Assembly (NCBI RefSeq): GCF_019880635.1
Contig: NZ_JAINVX010000001.1
Span: forward strand, 1,086,501 to 1,150,500
DNA from: Hanstruepera marina
GTDB taxonomy: Bacteria > Bacteroidota > Bacteroidia > Flavobacteriales > Flavobacteriaceae
DNA length: 64,000 nucleotides
Direction: 5' to 3'
Below, piece by piece: positions 16,348-25,044 of this stretch. Numbering within the stretch: position 1 is the first letter of the stretch; every line of letters begins with the position of its first letter. The translations under genes were made by a program, and so were the position numbers. Below the pieces are notes generated by a model that made no database searches, had not been told where the DNA came from, and saw only the letters and a list, made by a program, of their open reading frames with translations.

Positions 16348-17661
16348 ATGAATCATTTACCACTAATTATAAAGCGCGAGTATATAACTAAAGTTAAGAA
16401 CAAGTCTTTTATTGTCATGACAATTTTAAGCCCTGTAATTATGATAGCTTTAGTTGCAGTTGTGGCATATTTGTCTCAAATTAATAATAATGCTAAACGG
16501 GAAGTTTCGGTTTTAGATGATTCTGGATTAATACAATCTGTACTAGAAAATACAGATAATATTACGTATTCATTCTTGTCTAATATGTCGCTTGAGGAAG
16601 CAAAAACACTAGTTGAGGAGCAAGAAAATTATGGTTTATTGTATATAGACAATAGCACAGATGTTGATACCTTGGCTAATCATATTAAGTTTTACTCCGT
16701 AGATTCACCTTCGCTTACTTTCATAGGAAGTTTGGAAGATAAATTAGGTAACTATTTAACCGACTTAAAATTGGAGCGATTAAATGTTAATATTGAACAG
16801 ATAAGAGCGTCAAGAGTACGTGTAGATATTGCTCAAGAAAGTTTTGTTGGTGAAAAAACATCAAAAACAGATAGTATAGTAAAGCTTGTTTTTGGTGGTG
16901 CAGCTGGATATTTACTGTTTATGTTCATAATTATTTATGGTAATATGATTATGAGAAGTGTTATAGAAGAAAAGACCAGTCGTATCATTGAGGTTATTAT
17001 ATCTTCTGTAAAACCTGTACAATTAATGCTAGGCAAAATAATAGGGACATCGTTGGCAGGTATTACACAATTTATTGTTTGGATTATTTTAGGTGGTATA
17101 CTTATGCTAATAGTGTCGAGCGTTTTTGGTATAGATTTAATGCAATCACAATTAACACAACAAGAGTTAATTAATCAATCCACTAATACTGGAGTCATCG
17201 CTTTTGAGGTGCAGCAGGTTTTGGTAGCATTCTCTAATTTACCTATTTTAAACTTAATTTTAGCATTCATTTTCTTTTTTATTGGTGGGTACTTGTTGTA
17301 CAGTTCGCTGTATGCAGCTATTGGAGCTGCTGTTGATAACGAAACAGATACCCAGCAATTTATGCTGCCTATTTTAATGCCGTTAATTTTAGCAGTTTAT
17401 ATTGGTATCTTTACGGTAATAGAAGACCCTCATGGCATGGTGTCTACCTTGTTTTCACATATTCCTTTTACATCTCCTGTGGTTATGCTTATGCGAATTC
17501 CATTTGGTGTTCCAATTTGGGAGCAATTATTATCTTTAGGAATATTAATTGGAACTTTTGTTTTTACAGTTTGGGTTGCAGCAAAAATCTATCGTGTAGG
17601 AATATTAATGTATGGTAAAAAACCAAGCTATAAAGAACTCATTAAATGGATTAAATATTAA
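16348..17661 (+). CDS. ABC-2 type permease (NatB-like)
   Basis: 437 residues. One N-terminal helix (about 22-42) is followed by a periplasmic domain of about 140 residues and a block of five or six helices (about 180-425). This is the ABC2_membrane_3/NatB layout. IEEKTSRIIEVIISSVKP is the cytoplasmic coupling segment typical of the family. It works with the ATPase just upstream as an inner-membrane exporter. The mechanosensitive channel gene begins 4 bp after its stop. Confidence 0.9.
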   Translation: MNHLPLIIKREYITKVKNKSFIVMTILSPVIMIALVAVVAYLSQINNNAKREVSVLDDSGLIQSVLENTDNITYSFLSNMSLEEAKTLVEEQENYGLLYIDNSTDVDTLANHIKFYSVDSPSLTFIGSLEDKLGNYLTDLKLERLNVNIEQIRASRVRVDIAQESFVGEKTSKTDSIVKLVFGGAAGYLLFMFIIIYGNMIMRSVIEEKTSRIIEVIISSVKPVQLMLGKIIGTSLAGITQFIVWIILGGILMLIVSSVFGIDLMQSQLTQQELINQSTNTGVIAFEVQQVLVAFSNLPILNLILAFIFFFIGGYLLYSSLYAAIGAAVDNETDTQQFMLPILMPLILAVYIGIFTVIEDPHGMVSTLFSHIPFTSPVVMLMRIPFGVPIWEQLLSLGILIGTFVFTVWVAAKIYRVGILMYGKKPSYKELIKWIKY

Positions 17662-17665
17662 GTTT

Positions 17666-18556
17666 ATGAGACAGAATCAATTAGAAGAAATTGAAGAAAT
17701 TGTAAAAGAGAGTAGTATTTGGGAATCATTTGTGGATTTTCTAGGAACGGTTTTGTATGTAAATGAAGATAAAACCATTAAAATAACTATAGGGTTAGTT
17801 TTATTGGTAATTGTAATTTACTTAATTACGACAGTTGTTTTAAATATTATTAAAAGACTGTTTTCAAGACGTTTGCCTAAAGATGATAGAGCCAAGTTTC
17901 AAACCGTTTTTTCTTTTGCACGATGGGTGGTGTACATTGTGGTTTTACTTATTGTTTTTGATTCTGTTGGTATTAATGTAACTGCCATTTTTGCGGCTTC
18001 GGCAGCATTGTTGATTGGTGTTGGTTTAGCATTGCAAACCCTTTTTCAGGATATTATTTCAGGCGTTTTTATTTTAATAGACCAGAGCTTACATGTTGGC
18101 GATATTATTGAAATAGATGGTATGGTTGGGAGAGTAGATGAAATTAAACTACGTACGACGCGTGCTGTAACGATTGATAACAAGGTGCTAGTCATTCCTA
18201 ATCACTTATACCTGACCAATAGTCTTTATAATTGGACACAAAACGGTATAACAACACGTGAAAGTGTTGAGGTTGGGGTGGCTTACGGAAGTGATGTGCA
18301 ACTTGTAAAAAAATTGCTTATTCAGGCTGCAAACGCTCAACCCGAAACTTTAGACCACGATGCAACCATAGTATTGTTTACAGACTTTGGAGATAGCTCA
18401 TTAAACTTTAAAGTAATATTTACCATAAATAATAGTTTTAAAGCACAATTTCCCAAGAGTAATATCCGTTTTGAAATAGATAAATTATTTAGAGAAAACA
18501 ATGTTTCAATCCCGTTTCCACAGCGCGATATACACATTATTGAAAAACCTAGCTAG
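17666..18556 (+). CDS. Small-conductance mechanosensitive channel, MscS family
   Basis: 296 residues from ATG 17666. A longer frame from 17612 would overlap the permease by 50 bp and is not preferred. Three membrane helices are followed by the MscS pore helix and beta domain: AASAALLIGVGLALQTLFQD, then GDIIEIDGMVGRVDEI and PNHLYLTNSLYNWT, which are diagnostic. It opens on membrane tension to release solutes during hypo-osmotic shock. It is probably the last or middle gene of the ABC operon; the DUF6268 gene follows after about 50 bp. Confidence 0.93.
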   Translation: MRQNQLEEIEEIVKESSIWESFVDFLGTVLYVNEDKTIKITIGLVLLVIVIYLITTVVLNIIKRLFSRRLPKDDRAKFQTVFSFARWVVYIVVLLIVFDSVGINVTAIFAASAALLIGVGLALQTLFQDIISGVFILIDQSLHVGDIIEIDGMVGRVDEIKLRTTRAVTIDNKVLVIPNHLYLTNSLYNWTQNGITTRESVEVGVAYGSDVQLVKKLLIQAANAQPETLDHDATIVLFTDFGDSSLNFKVIFTINNSFKAQFPKSNIRFEIDKLFRENNVSIPFPQRDIHIIEKPS

Positions 18557-18609
18557 CAATAACAATTATTAAGTTAATTAAGCAAAAAAAGAATACTCAA
18601 ATATTTAAA

Positions 18610-19473
18610 GTGATAATATTAGTCACTTTAATGTTGGTATCAAATAATACCATAGCGCAGCTTACAGATATTGCTCGATTAGAATATTCATTTATCCCAC
18701 AAAGTCAGTCTGAAGATCAATATACACGTTTACGAGCCTTATTCAACTATCCTATAGAATTAAAAAAAGATACCTATTTTGTATTGGGAGCAGAATATAA
18801 TAGGGTGTTGTTAAAACTTGAAGAACCCTATCCTTTTGAAACTCAAAACATCGATAACTTTCATGTTATCGATGTTTCAATTGCTTATACATTTAAACCT
18901 AGTAATAATTGGCGTTATGGCGTTAAATTTTACCCAAGAATAGCTTCAACTCTTACACAACAAATTACTAAAAACGATTTTTTTTTAAACGGAGGAATAT
19001 ACGCTATTAAGGACAGGACAAAGGATAAGAACGTGAAAAAACCTTACCGATTAGTTCTTGGTTTAACCTATAACTCAACTACAGGTGTGCCATTTCCGTT
19101 ACCCTATGTTAGTTATTTTAGAAGGCTTAATGAAAAATGGAGTTATATGTTGGGAATTCCTAAAACCAATATCAGATTGAATTTAAACGAAAAAAACCTT
19201 TTACAAGCTTTTGTAGCTTTAGATGGTTTTTATGCCCATATTCAAGATGCGATTATAATTGATAATAAAAGAGCAGATCACATTTCATTATCTGTAGTTG
19301 TTGGCGGACTAGGTTATGAATATAGCTTTACAGATTACCTAGCAACTTATGTTTATGCTGGTTATACCTTTAGATTAAATAACGTTTTAAGAGACGTAAA
19401 TCGAGATGAAATTTATAAATTAGACAACATAAATGCACCTTATTTAAGAACCGGATTAAAATTTAAAATATAA
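18610..19473 (+). CDS. DUF6268 outer-membrane beta-barrel-like protein
   Basis: 287 residues from GTG 18610. No ATG or TTG exists upstream in frame after the previous stop, although codons for a basic stretch (KQKKNTQIFK) precede it, so an unusual ATT start near 18577 is possible. The signal peptide ends at NTIAQ. The mature protein is rich in alternating aromatic and polar strands, as in outer-membrane barrels, and matches my recollection of DUF6268 (Bacteroidota). Function unknown. It ends 1 bp before the response regulator gene. Confidence 0.75.
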   Translation: MIILVTLMLVSNNTIAQLTDIARLEYSFIPQSQSEDQYTRLRALFNYPIELKKDTYFVLGAEYNRVLLKLEEPYPFETQNIDNFHVIDVSIAYTFKPSNNWRYGVKFYPRIASTLTQQITKNDFFLNGGIYAIKDRTKDKNVKKPYRLVLGLTYNSTTGVPFPLPYVSYFRRLNEKWSYMLGIPKTNIRLNLNEKNLLQAFVALDGFYAHIQDAIIIDNKRADHISLSVVVGGLGYEYSFTDYLATYVYAGYTFRLNNVLRDVNRDEIYKLDNINAPYLRTGLKFKI

Positions 19474-19474
19474 T

Positions 19475-20638
19475 ATGGCCAAAATATTAGTGATTGAAGA
19501 TGAGGCGGCAATACGCCGTGTATTAGTGAAAATTTTATCAGAAGAAAATGATAGTTATCAAGTTGATGAAGCCGAAGATGGCTTGTCGGGTATCGAAAAA
19601 ATAAAGAAAGGCGATTTCGACTTAATTTTATGCGATATTAAAATGCCAAAAATGGATGGTGTTGAAGTTTTGGAAGCTGTTAAGAAAATAAAGCCTGAAA
19701 TACCAATAGTTATGATTTCTGGTCATGGCGATTTAGATACTGCTGTTAATACGATGCGTTTGGGTGCGTTTGACTACATATCAAAACCACCAGATTTAAA
19801 CCGTTTACTTAATACCGTTCGTATTGCATTGGATAGAAAAGAATTGGTCGTAGAAAATAAAATGCTCAAAAAGAAAGTGAGCAAAAACTACGAGATGATT
19901 GGTGAAAGTGAAGCTATTTCCCATATCAAGGATATGATTGATAAAGTAGCATTAACAGATGCTCGTGTGCTGATAACTGGACCAAATGGAACAGGAAAAG
20001 AACTAGTTGCGCATTGGCTGCATCAAAAAAGCGAACGCTCTAAAGGACCATTGATTGAGGTTAACTGTGCTGCAATTCCAGCAGAGCTTATTGAAAGTGA
20101 ATTATTCGGTCATGTAAAAGGAGCTTTTACAAGTGCGGTTAAAGATCGTGCTGGTAAGTTTGAAGCGGCTAATGGAGGTACTATATTTTTAGATGAAATA
20201 GGAGACATGAGCCTATCTGCTCAAGCTAAAGTATTACGAGCGTTACAAGAAAATAAAATCCAACGCGTAGGTAACGATAAAGACATAAAAGTTGATGTTC
20301 GTGTGGTTGCTGCAACTAATAAAAATTTAAAAAAGGAAATAGAAGAAGGGCGCTTTCGTGAAGATTTGTACCACAGGTTAGCAGTTATTCTTATCAAGGT
20401 ACCTGCATTAAATGATAGACGCGATGATATTCCTTTATTAATAGAACATTTTGCCGATAAGATTTCTAAAGAGCAAGGCACAGCTAAAAAATCATTTTCC
20501 AATAAAGCTGTTAAGCTCCTCCAAGAATATGATTGGACAGGAAATATTCGTGAGCTTCGTAACGTAGTTGAACGTTTAATTATACTAGGAGAAAAAGAAG
20601 TCAGCGAAAACGATGTTAAGATGTTTGCTTCAAAGTAA
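19475..20638 (+). CDS. Sigma-54 type response regulator without a DNA-binding domain
   Basis: 387 residues. A receiver domain (1-120), with phospho-acceptor Asp in LCDIKMPKMDG, is followed by an AAA+ sigma-54 interaction domain (about 140-385) with Walker A TGPNGTGKE, the GAFTSA loop that contacts sigma-54, and Walker B FLDEIGD. It ends in RELRNVVERLI and the segment SENDVKMFASK. The Fis-type helix-turn-helix normally found at the C-terminus is absent. No partner kinase gene is adjacent. It may act without specific DNA binding or through another protein. A clear terminator follows. Confidence 0.92.
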   Translation: MAKILVIEDEAAIRRVLVKILSEENDSYQVDEAEDGLSGIEKIKKGDFDLILCDIKMPKMDGVEVLEAVKKIKPEIPIVMISGHGDLDTAVNTMRLGAFDYISKPPDLNRLLNTVRIALDRKELVVENKMLKKKVSKNYEMIGESEAISHIKDMIDKVALTDARVLITGPNGTGKELVAHWLHQKSERSKGPLIEVNCAAIPAELIESELFGHVKGAFTSAVKDRAGKFEAANGGTIFLDEIGDMSLSAQAKVLRALQENKIQRVGNDKDIKVDVRVVAATNKNLKKEIEEGRFREDLYHRLAVILIKVPALNDRRDDIPLLIEHFADKISKEQGTAKKSFSNKAVKLLQEYDWTGNIRELRNVVERLIILGEKEVSENDVKMFASK

Positions 20639-20666
20639 GTAAAAAAAACACGAAAGAACATAAAAG

Positions 20667-20691
20667 AGCACCGCATAAACGGTGCTTTTTT
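20667..20691 (+). terminator. Terminator after the response regulator
   Basis: The arms AGCACCG (20667-20673) and CGGTGCT (20680-20686) are followed by a T tract. Confidence 0.85.
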
Positions 20692-20773
20692 GTGATTAAT
20701 AGTGTCTGTTGAATGTTGACCAATTCAATCATTAGGAATTAGTATATTTATAATTCTAATAAAAATTCACTTT

Positions 20774-21652
20774 ATGAAGGAAATTAATATTGAATCGTTT
20801 CAAGTCAAACAAACCATAAAATTATCTGAAATACCAACAACATTTGATTTACAAGCCAATAAGAAGAAAATTGAGCATGCTCTGGAAGACGTTTGTGAAG
20901 ATTTAGCAGAAATACAAAATACTATGTATGCCCATGGGAAATATGCAGCATTAATTTGTATTCAAGGTATGGACACGGCTGGTAAAGATAGTTTAATTCG
21001 TGAGGTTTTTAAAGAACTCAATGCTAGAGGCGTTGTGGTGCACAGTTTTAAGGTTCCAACTGAACTGGAATTGAATCACGATTATTTATGGAGACATTAT
21101 ATAGCCCTACCTGCTCGAGGCAAGTTTGGGGTGTTTAATCGCACACATTATGAAAACGTTTTGGTTACTCGTGTGCATCCACAATATATTCTAGGGGAAA
21201 AACTGCCAGATGTACGTTCGCTAGACGATGTAAATGAAGCTTTTTGGGAAAAACGTTTTGAGCAAATTAACAATTTTGAAAAACACATTGCCGAAAACGG
21301 TACTATAATATTTAAGTTTTTTCTACATCTGTCTAAAGATGAACAAAAACATAGGTTATTGCGTCGCTTAGCTAAACCAAACAAAAACTGGAAGTTCTCT
21401 CCTGGTGATTTAGATGAACGAAAACTTTGGGACGACTATCAGTTTTGTTACGAAGAAGCTATTAATAAAACATCTAAACCACATGCGCCATGGTATGCTA
21501 TTCCTGCTGACGATAAGCCAACAGCTAGATATCTTGTAGCCCGCGTTTTACATGACACTTTAAAGCGTTATACAGATATAGTGCCACCTGAACTCGAGCC
21601 AGATGTTAAGGCAAACATAGATTTGTATAAAAAGCAACTTGAAAACGAATAG
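20774..21652 (+). CDS. Polyphosphate kinase 2 family protein (polyphosphate:nucleotide phosphotransferase)
   Basis: 292 residues. Walker A is GMDTAGKDSLI (about residue 64), with the PPK2 signature FNRTHYENVLVTRVHP and a lid region with KFFLHLSKDEQKHRLLRR. It fits the TIGR03709 group, which moves phosphate between polyphosphate and nucleotides (AMP/ADP to ADP/ATP, or the reverse) in the cytoplasm. It is monocistronic. A near-consensus promoter (TATATTTA) lies about 25 bp upstream. Confidence 0.92.
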   Translation: MKEINIESFQVKQTIKLSEIPTTFDLQANKKKIEHALEDVCEDLAEIQNTMYAHGKYAALICIQGMDTAGKDSLIREVFKELNARGVVVHSFKVPTELELNHDYLWRHYIALPARGKFGVFNRTHYENVLVTRVHPQYILGEKLPDVRSLDDVNEAFWEKRFEQINNFEKHIAENGTIIFKFFLHLSKDEQKHRLLRRLAKPNKNWKFSPGDLDERKLWDDYQFCYEEAINKTSKPHAPWYAIPADDKPTARYLVARVLHDTLKRYTDIVPPELEPDVKANIDLYKKQLENE

Positions 21653-21735
21653 CATTTTCAGTTAATCGATTTTATACTTTTTTTCACTTTTAGACCAGAA
21701 TTAATATAGTATCTTACCATTTCAAATTTTTTCAA

Positions 21736-23139
21736 ATGCATAAACTTATTTTCATATTAGGATTTTTATGTTCTACGATGTTAACTGCACAAACCGATGC
21801 TGAAACTTTACGAACAATTTATACCACATCACTCACCAATGGTAAGAGCTATGAGTGGCTTGATTATTTGTCAAATCAAATTGGAGGCCGTTTGTCTGGC
21901 TCACTAAATGCTGAAAAAGCTGTACAATACACAAAAGAAGAACTCGAAAAGTTGGGGTTGGATAAAGTTTGGTTACAACCTGTTATGGTTCCGAAATGGG
22001 TGAGAGGTACTAAAGAGTATGCATTTATTGAATCTGGATTAGGACAAACAACAACAGTTAATATTTGTGCCTTAGGGGGATCAATAGCAACACCTTTTGG
22101 CGGTGTAAAGGCTCCAGTAATTGAGGTTAAGGATTTTGAAGAATTAAAAGCTTTGGGTCGTTTAAATGTTGCAGGCAAAATAGTATTTTTTAATCGCCCT
22201 ATGCAACCCGATTTAATTCAAACTTTTGAAGCTTATGGTGGTTGTGTTAATCAACGCTATGCAGGTGCCATGGAAGCTGGAAAATTAGGAGCAGTTGGTG
22301 TTATTGTGCGTTCTATGAATTTACGTTTGGACGATTTACCGCATACAGGAAGTATGAGCTATGGTGACCTTCCAAACGAACAACGTATACCATCTGCAGC
22401 CATAAGTACAAACGATGCCGAAAAATTAAGTGGTATGTTGGCATTAGATAAAAATGTAAAGTTCTTTTTCAGTCAAACCTGCCAACAGATGAAGGAAGTT
22501 CAATCCTATAATGTTATTGGGGAAATTACCGGTAGCGAGTTTCCAAATGAGTATATTATTGTTGGAGGTCATTTAGATTCTTGGGATTTAGGCGATGGTT
22601 CTCACGATGATGGTGCTGGATGTGTACAATCTATGGATGTACTGCGTTTATTAAAAGAAAGCGGTATTAAGCCCAAACGTAGTATTCGCGTGGTATTATT
22701 TATGAATGAGGAAAACGGTTTGCGTGGTGCCACCAAATATGCCGAAGTAGCCAAACAAAAGGATGAAAGCCATATTTTCTCATTAGAAAGTGATGCTGGC
22801 GGATTTACACCAAGAGGATTTAGTTTTGATTGTAGCGATGCTGTGTTTAATAAAATTGAAAGTTGGAGAAGCTTGTTTAAGCCGTATTTAATTCACTATT
22901 TTGAAAAGGGAGGTAGTGGTGCCGATGTAGGACCATTAAAAACAGAAACTAATGTTTGTGCAGGTTTACGTCCAGATTCGCAACGTTATTTTGACCATCA
23001 TCATGCTGCTAACGATACTTTTGATGCCGTTAATAAACGCGAACTAGAATTAGGTGCAGCAACCATGACCAGTTTGGTATATTTAATTGATAAATATGGT
23101 ATTTCTCCAATTTCAAATAGTGAAGAATTAAAAGATTGA
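21736..23139 (+). CDS. Secreted M28 family metallopeptidase
   Basis: 467 residues with a signal peptide (cleavage near MLTAQT). The M28 catalytic core has GGHLDSWDLGDGSHDDGAG (about 276-294), with the first zinc His and bridging Asp, and NEENGLRGA (about 322), with the catalytic Glu pair. A protease-associated (PA) domain is inserted at about 130-240. The layout matches carboxypeptidase Q/aminopeptidase enzymes. It releases amino acids from extracellular or periplasmic peptides. Four bases separate it from a T9SS type A gene, and further genes follow in a tight chain. Confidence 0.92.
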   Translation: MHKLIFILGFLCSTMLTAQTDAETLRTIYTTSLTNGKSYEWLDYLSNQIGGRLSGSLNAEKAVQYTKEELEKLGLDKVWLQPVMVPKWVRGTKEYAFIESGLGQTTTVNICALGGSIATPFGGVKAPVIEVKDFEELKALGRLNVAGKIVFFNRPMQPDLIQTFEAYGGCVNQRYAGAMEAGKLGAVGVIVRSMNLRLDDLPHTGSMSYGDLPNEQRIPSAAISTNDAEKLSGMLALDKNVKFFFSQTCQQMKEVQSYNVIGEITGSEFPNEYIIVGGHLDSWDLGDGSHDDGAGCVQSMDVLRLLKESGIKPKRSIRVVLFMNEENGLRGATKYAEVAKQKDESHIFSLESDAGGFTPRGFSFDCSDAVFNKIESWRSLFKPYLIHYFEKGGSGADVGPLKTETNVCAGLRPDSQRYFDHHHAANDTFDAVNKRELELGAATMTSLVYLIDKYGISPISNSEELKD

Positions 23140-23143
23140 TAAC

Positions 23144-23845
23144 ATGAAAAGAATAATACTCCTAGTTTTTGTTTTCCTTTCTTTTTATAGTTTTTCTCAA
23201 AACCCAGAACTTGATGATAATACGTGGTATCTACAAAATGTAGTTATTGATTGTGATGATCATTTGGCTCCAGTAAATGAAGAAATTTCTGAAGTTACAT
23301 TAGATTTTTTTATTGCACCTTTTGACTTTCATTCCAATATGTGCAATAGTCTTACTGCTGATATTGAATTTAATGATGCAAATTCAACTTTTATGCTTTC
23401 TAATATATTTCAAACTTTTGCGACATGCGGTTTAGCGGAAAATAGTATTTATGAACAAATGTATTTTAATTTATATTCCAGTAATCAAGCTAATCCATTA
23501 ACGTATAACATTTCTACAAATTCTGATTCTAGTACTCTCGTTGTAACAGCTTCAAATGGCGATCAAGCTATTTATGGTAGTGCCAGGCTTCATGCTAAAG
23601 AGTTTCGTATGGCAGATTTAAAAACCTATCCCAACCCTATTATTGATGAACTTTTTATAGAAAATCAAAATAATGATAATTTAAATATTAGCGTTTATAA
23701 CATTAATGGTCAATTAATACATTCTGAATCTGTTAGCCATGAGCAATCGGTAATTAATGTTTCAGAATTAAAATCAGGTATTTACTTTTTTGTTTTTGAA
23801 GGAGGTAATTTTAAGAAAGAGATTCGAAAAATAATAAAACAATGA
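23144..23845 (+). CDS. T9SS type A sorting domain protein
   Basis: 233 residues. The signal peptide ends YSFSQ. The middle (about 20-150) starts DDNTWYLQNVVIDCDDH and resembles the META/lipocalin-like small beta domains often found in flavobacterial secreted proteins. The C-terminal 75 residues are a T9SS type A sorting domain: TYPNPIIDELFI, then VYNINGQLIHSESV and LKSGIYFFVF. The protein is exported to the cell surface by T9SS. Its stop overlaps the start of the next gene (ATGA). Function of the cargo domain unknown. Confidence 0.85.
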   Translation: MKRIILLVFVFLSFYSFSQNPELDDNTWYLQNVVIDCDDHLAPVNEEISEVTLDFFIAPFDFHSNMCNSLTADIEFNDANSTFMLSNIFQTFATCGLAENSIYEQMYFNLYSSNQANPLTYNISTNSDSSTLVVTASNGDQAIYGSARLHAKEFRMADLKTYPNPIIDELFIENQNNDNLNISVYNINGQLIHSESVSHEQSVINVSELKSGIYFFVFEGGNFKKEIRKIIKQ

Positions 23846-24417
23846 TGCAAAAAACTCACCTAACACTTCTGATTTTTATTTTCGGGATTATGTTGTCATT
23901 TTCTCAAGATAAATTACCGTATTACGAAATTCCCGATGCACCAGAAAATTATACGGCTGGTACAGTGGCAGCACGAGCTGTTGATGGATTAGGATTTCGG
24001 TATTATTGGGCAACAGAAGGCTTAAGACAAGCCGATTTGGATTTTAAACCCAATGCCAATGCACGTTCATCTATGGAAACGGTAGAGCATATTTACAATT
24101 TGTCAAAAATAATTGTGAATTCAACATTAAAAAAGGACAATAACGAAAACGATGATGAGGCAGGATTAAGTTTCAATGATATGCGCAAAGCAACTCTTGT
24201 CAATTTAAAAACAGCCGCTGATATTTTAAGAAATAGCGAAGACATCAGCCAATATAAATTAATTTTTGGTGAACGTGAGTTTCCCTTTTGGAACCAAATA
24301 AATGGTCCAATTGAAGATGCTGTTTGGCATTGTGGACAAATTGTACTTTTAAGACGATCATCTGGGAATCCGTTTAACTCTAAAGTGAGTGTTTTTAATG
24401 GTAAATTAAGAGAGTAA
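23842..24417 (+). CDS. Secreted DinB-like four-helix protein
   Basis: 191 residues with signal peptide ending MLSFSQ. The helices carry VEHIYNLSK and a later AVWHCGQIVLLRR, matching the spaced His residues of the DinB/YfiT metal-binding bundle. It appears to be an exported member of that fold; the family role (thiol-dependent transferases in other bacteria) need not apply. It overlaps both its neighbours: 4 nt with the T9SS protein and 1 nt with the VOC gene. Confidence 0.75.
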   Translation: MMQKTHLTLLIFIFGIMLSFSQDKLPYYEIPDAPENYTAGTVAARAVDGLGFRYYWATEGLRQADLDFKPNANARSSMETVEHIYNLSKIIVNSTLKKDNNENDDEAGLSFNDMRKATLVNLKTAADILRNSEDISQYKLIFGEREFPFWNQINGPIEDAVWHCGQIVLLRRSSGNPFNSKVSVFNGKLRE

Positions 24418-24797
24418 TGGAAAAAGCACATTTACATCAAATACACCCTGTTTTACCTGTTCAAAATGTTTTGGCAGCCTTGTTTTTTTATGTTAATAAA
24501 CTAGGTTTTGAAATAGCTTTTGCAGACGATCCTAAAAACCCTACCTATGCTGGAGTGCGCAGAGATGATATTGAAATTCATTTACAGTGGCACGATGCCA
24601 AAGAGTGGGAGTCTGGAGTAGACAGACCCATGTTGCGGATAGTTACCCAAAATATTGAGAGTTTATTTAACGAATATAAATCTAAAGATGTGTTTCACGA
24701 AAGTACCGCAGTAAAGGAAACACCTTGGCAGACTAAAGAATTTGCATTTTATGATTTATATAAAAACGGATTAACTTTTTATAAGGATGTCAATTAA
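24417..24797 (+). CDS. VOC (glyoxalase/bleomycin-resistance) family protein
   Basis: 126 residues forming the two beta-alpha-beta-beta-beta units of the vicinal oxygen chelate fold: HPVLPVQNVLAALFFYVNKL at the start, then IEIHLQWH, and FAFYDLYKNGLTFY at the end. The bleomycin-resistance/dioxygenase superfamily is clear, but the substrate cannot be assigned. It is cytoplasmic, with no signal peptide. Last gene of the M28 cluster; its ATG overlaps the preceding stop by one base. Confidence 0.88.
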   Translation: MEKAHLHQIHPVLPVQNVLAALFFYVNKLGFEIAFADDPKNPTYAGVRRDDIEIHLQWHDAKEWESGVDRPMLRIVTQNIESLFNEYKSKDVFHESTAVKETPWQTKEFAFYDLYKNGLTFYKDVN

Positions 24798-24810
24798 AAT
24801 TTAGAGGAAG

Positions 24811-24933
24811 TTACTGTGCTTGTTTTTCTTCTTTTTCCTCGCGTTTCATTTCTAGATATTTTGTAATAAGCCTAATACCTAATCTTGCGAAAAGAATAAT
24901 AGCAAAAGCCATAACTATACTAAAACCGTCCAT
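24811..24933 (-). CDS. Small membrane protein, 40 residues
   Basis: ATG at 24933. The N-terminal half, FSIVMAFAIILFARLGIRLI, is one membrane helix. The rest, TKYLEMKREEKEEKQAQ, is a highly charged helix. A well-placed promoter box (TATCTTTG on the minus strand, 24951-24958) with a TTG element about 21 bp upstream of it supports expression. The layout recalls single-span regulators of membrane complexes, but no family is recognised. Confidence 0.6.
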   Translation of the reverse strand: MDGFSIVMAFAIILFARLGIRLITKYLEMKREEKEEKQAQ

Positions 24934-24950
24934 AACAATTATTTATGGTA

Positions 24951-24958
24951 CAAAGATA
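24951..24958 (-). promoter_or_regulatory. Promoter -7 box (TATCTTTG) for the 40-residue membrane protein
   Basis: On the minus strand it reads TATCTTTG with TTG about 21 nt further upstream; 17 bp separate it from the ATG at 24933. Confidence 0.6.
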
Positions 24959-25044
24959 CTTTGTTTAACGGCTAAACAATAATTTTTAAAATGGTTTAAC
25001 TAATAATTATGACAAATATAATTCTGTTTCTTTCAGATTTAATT

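Noticed and set aside
17612-17665. Longer N-terminus for the MscS gene
   Set aside because: It would overlap the permease by 50 bp and lacks a signal; the ATG at 17666 fits the gene spacing and family length.
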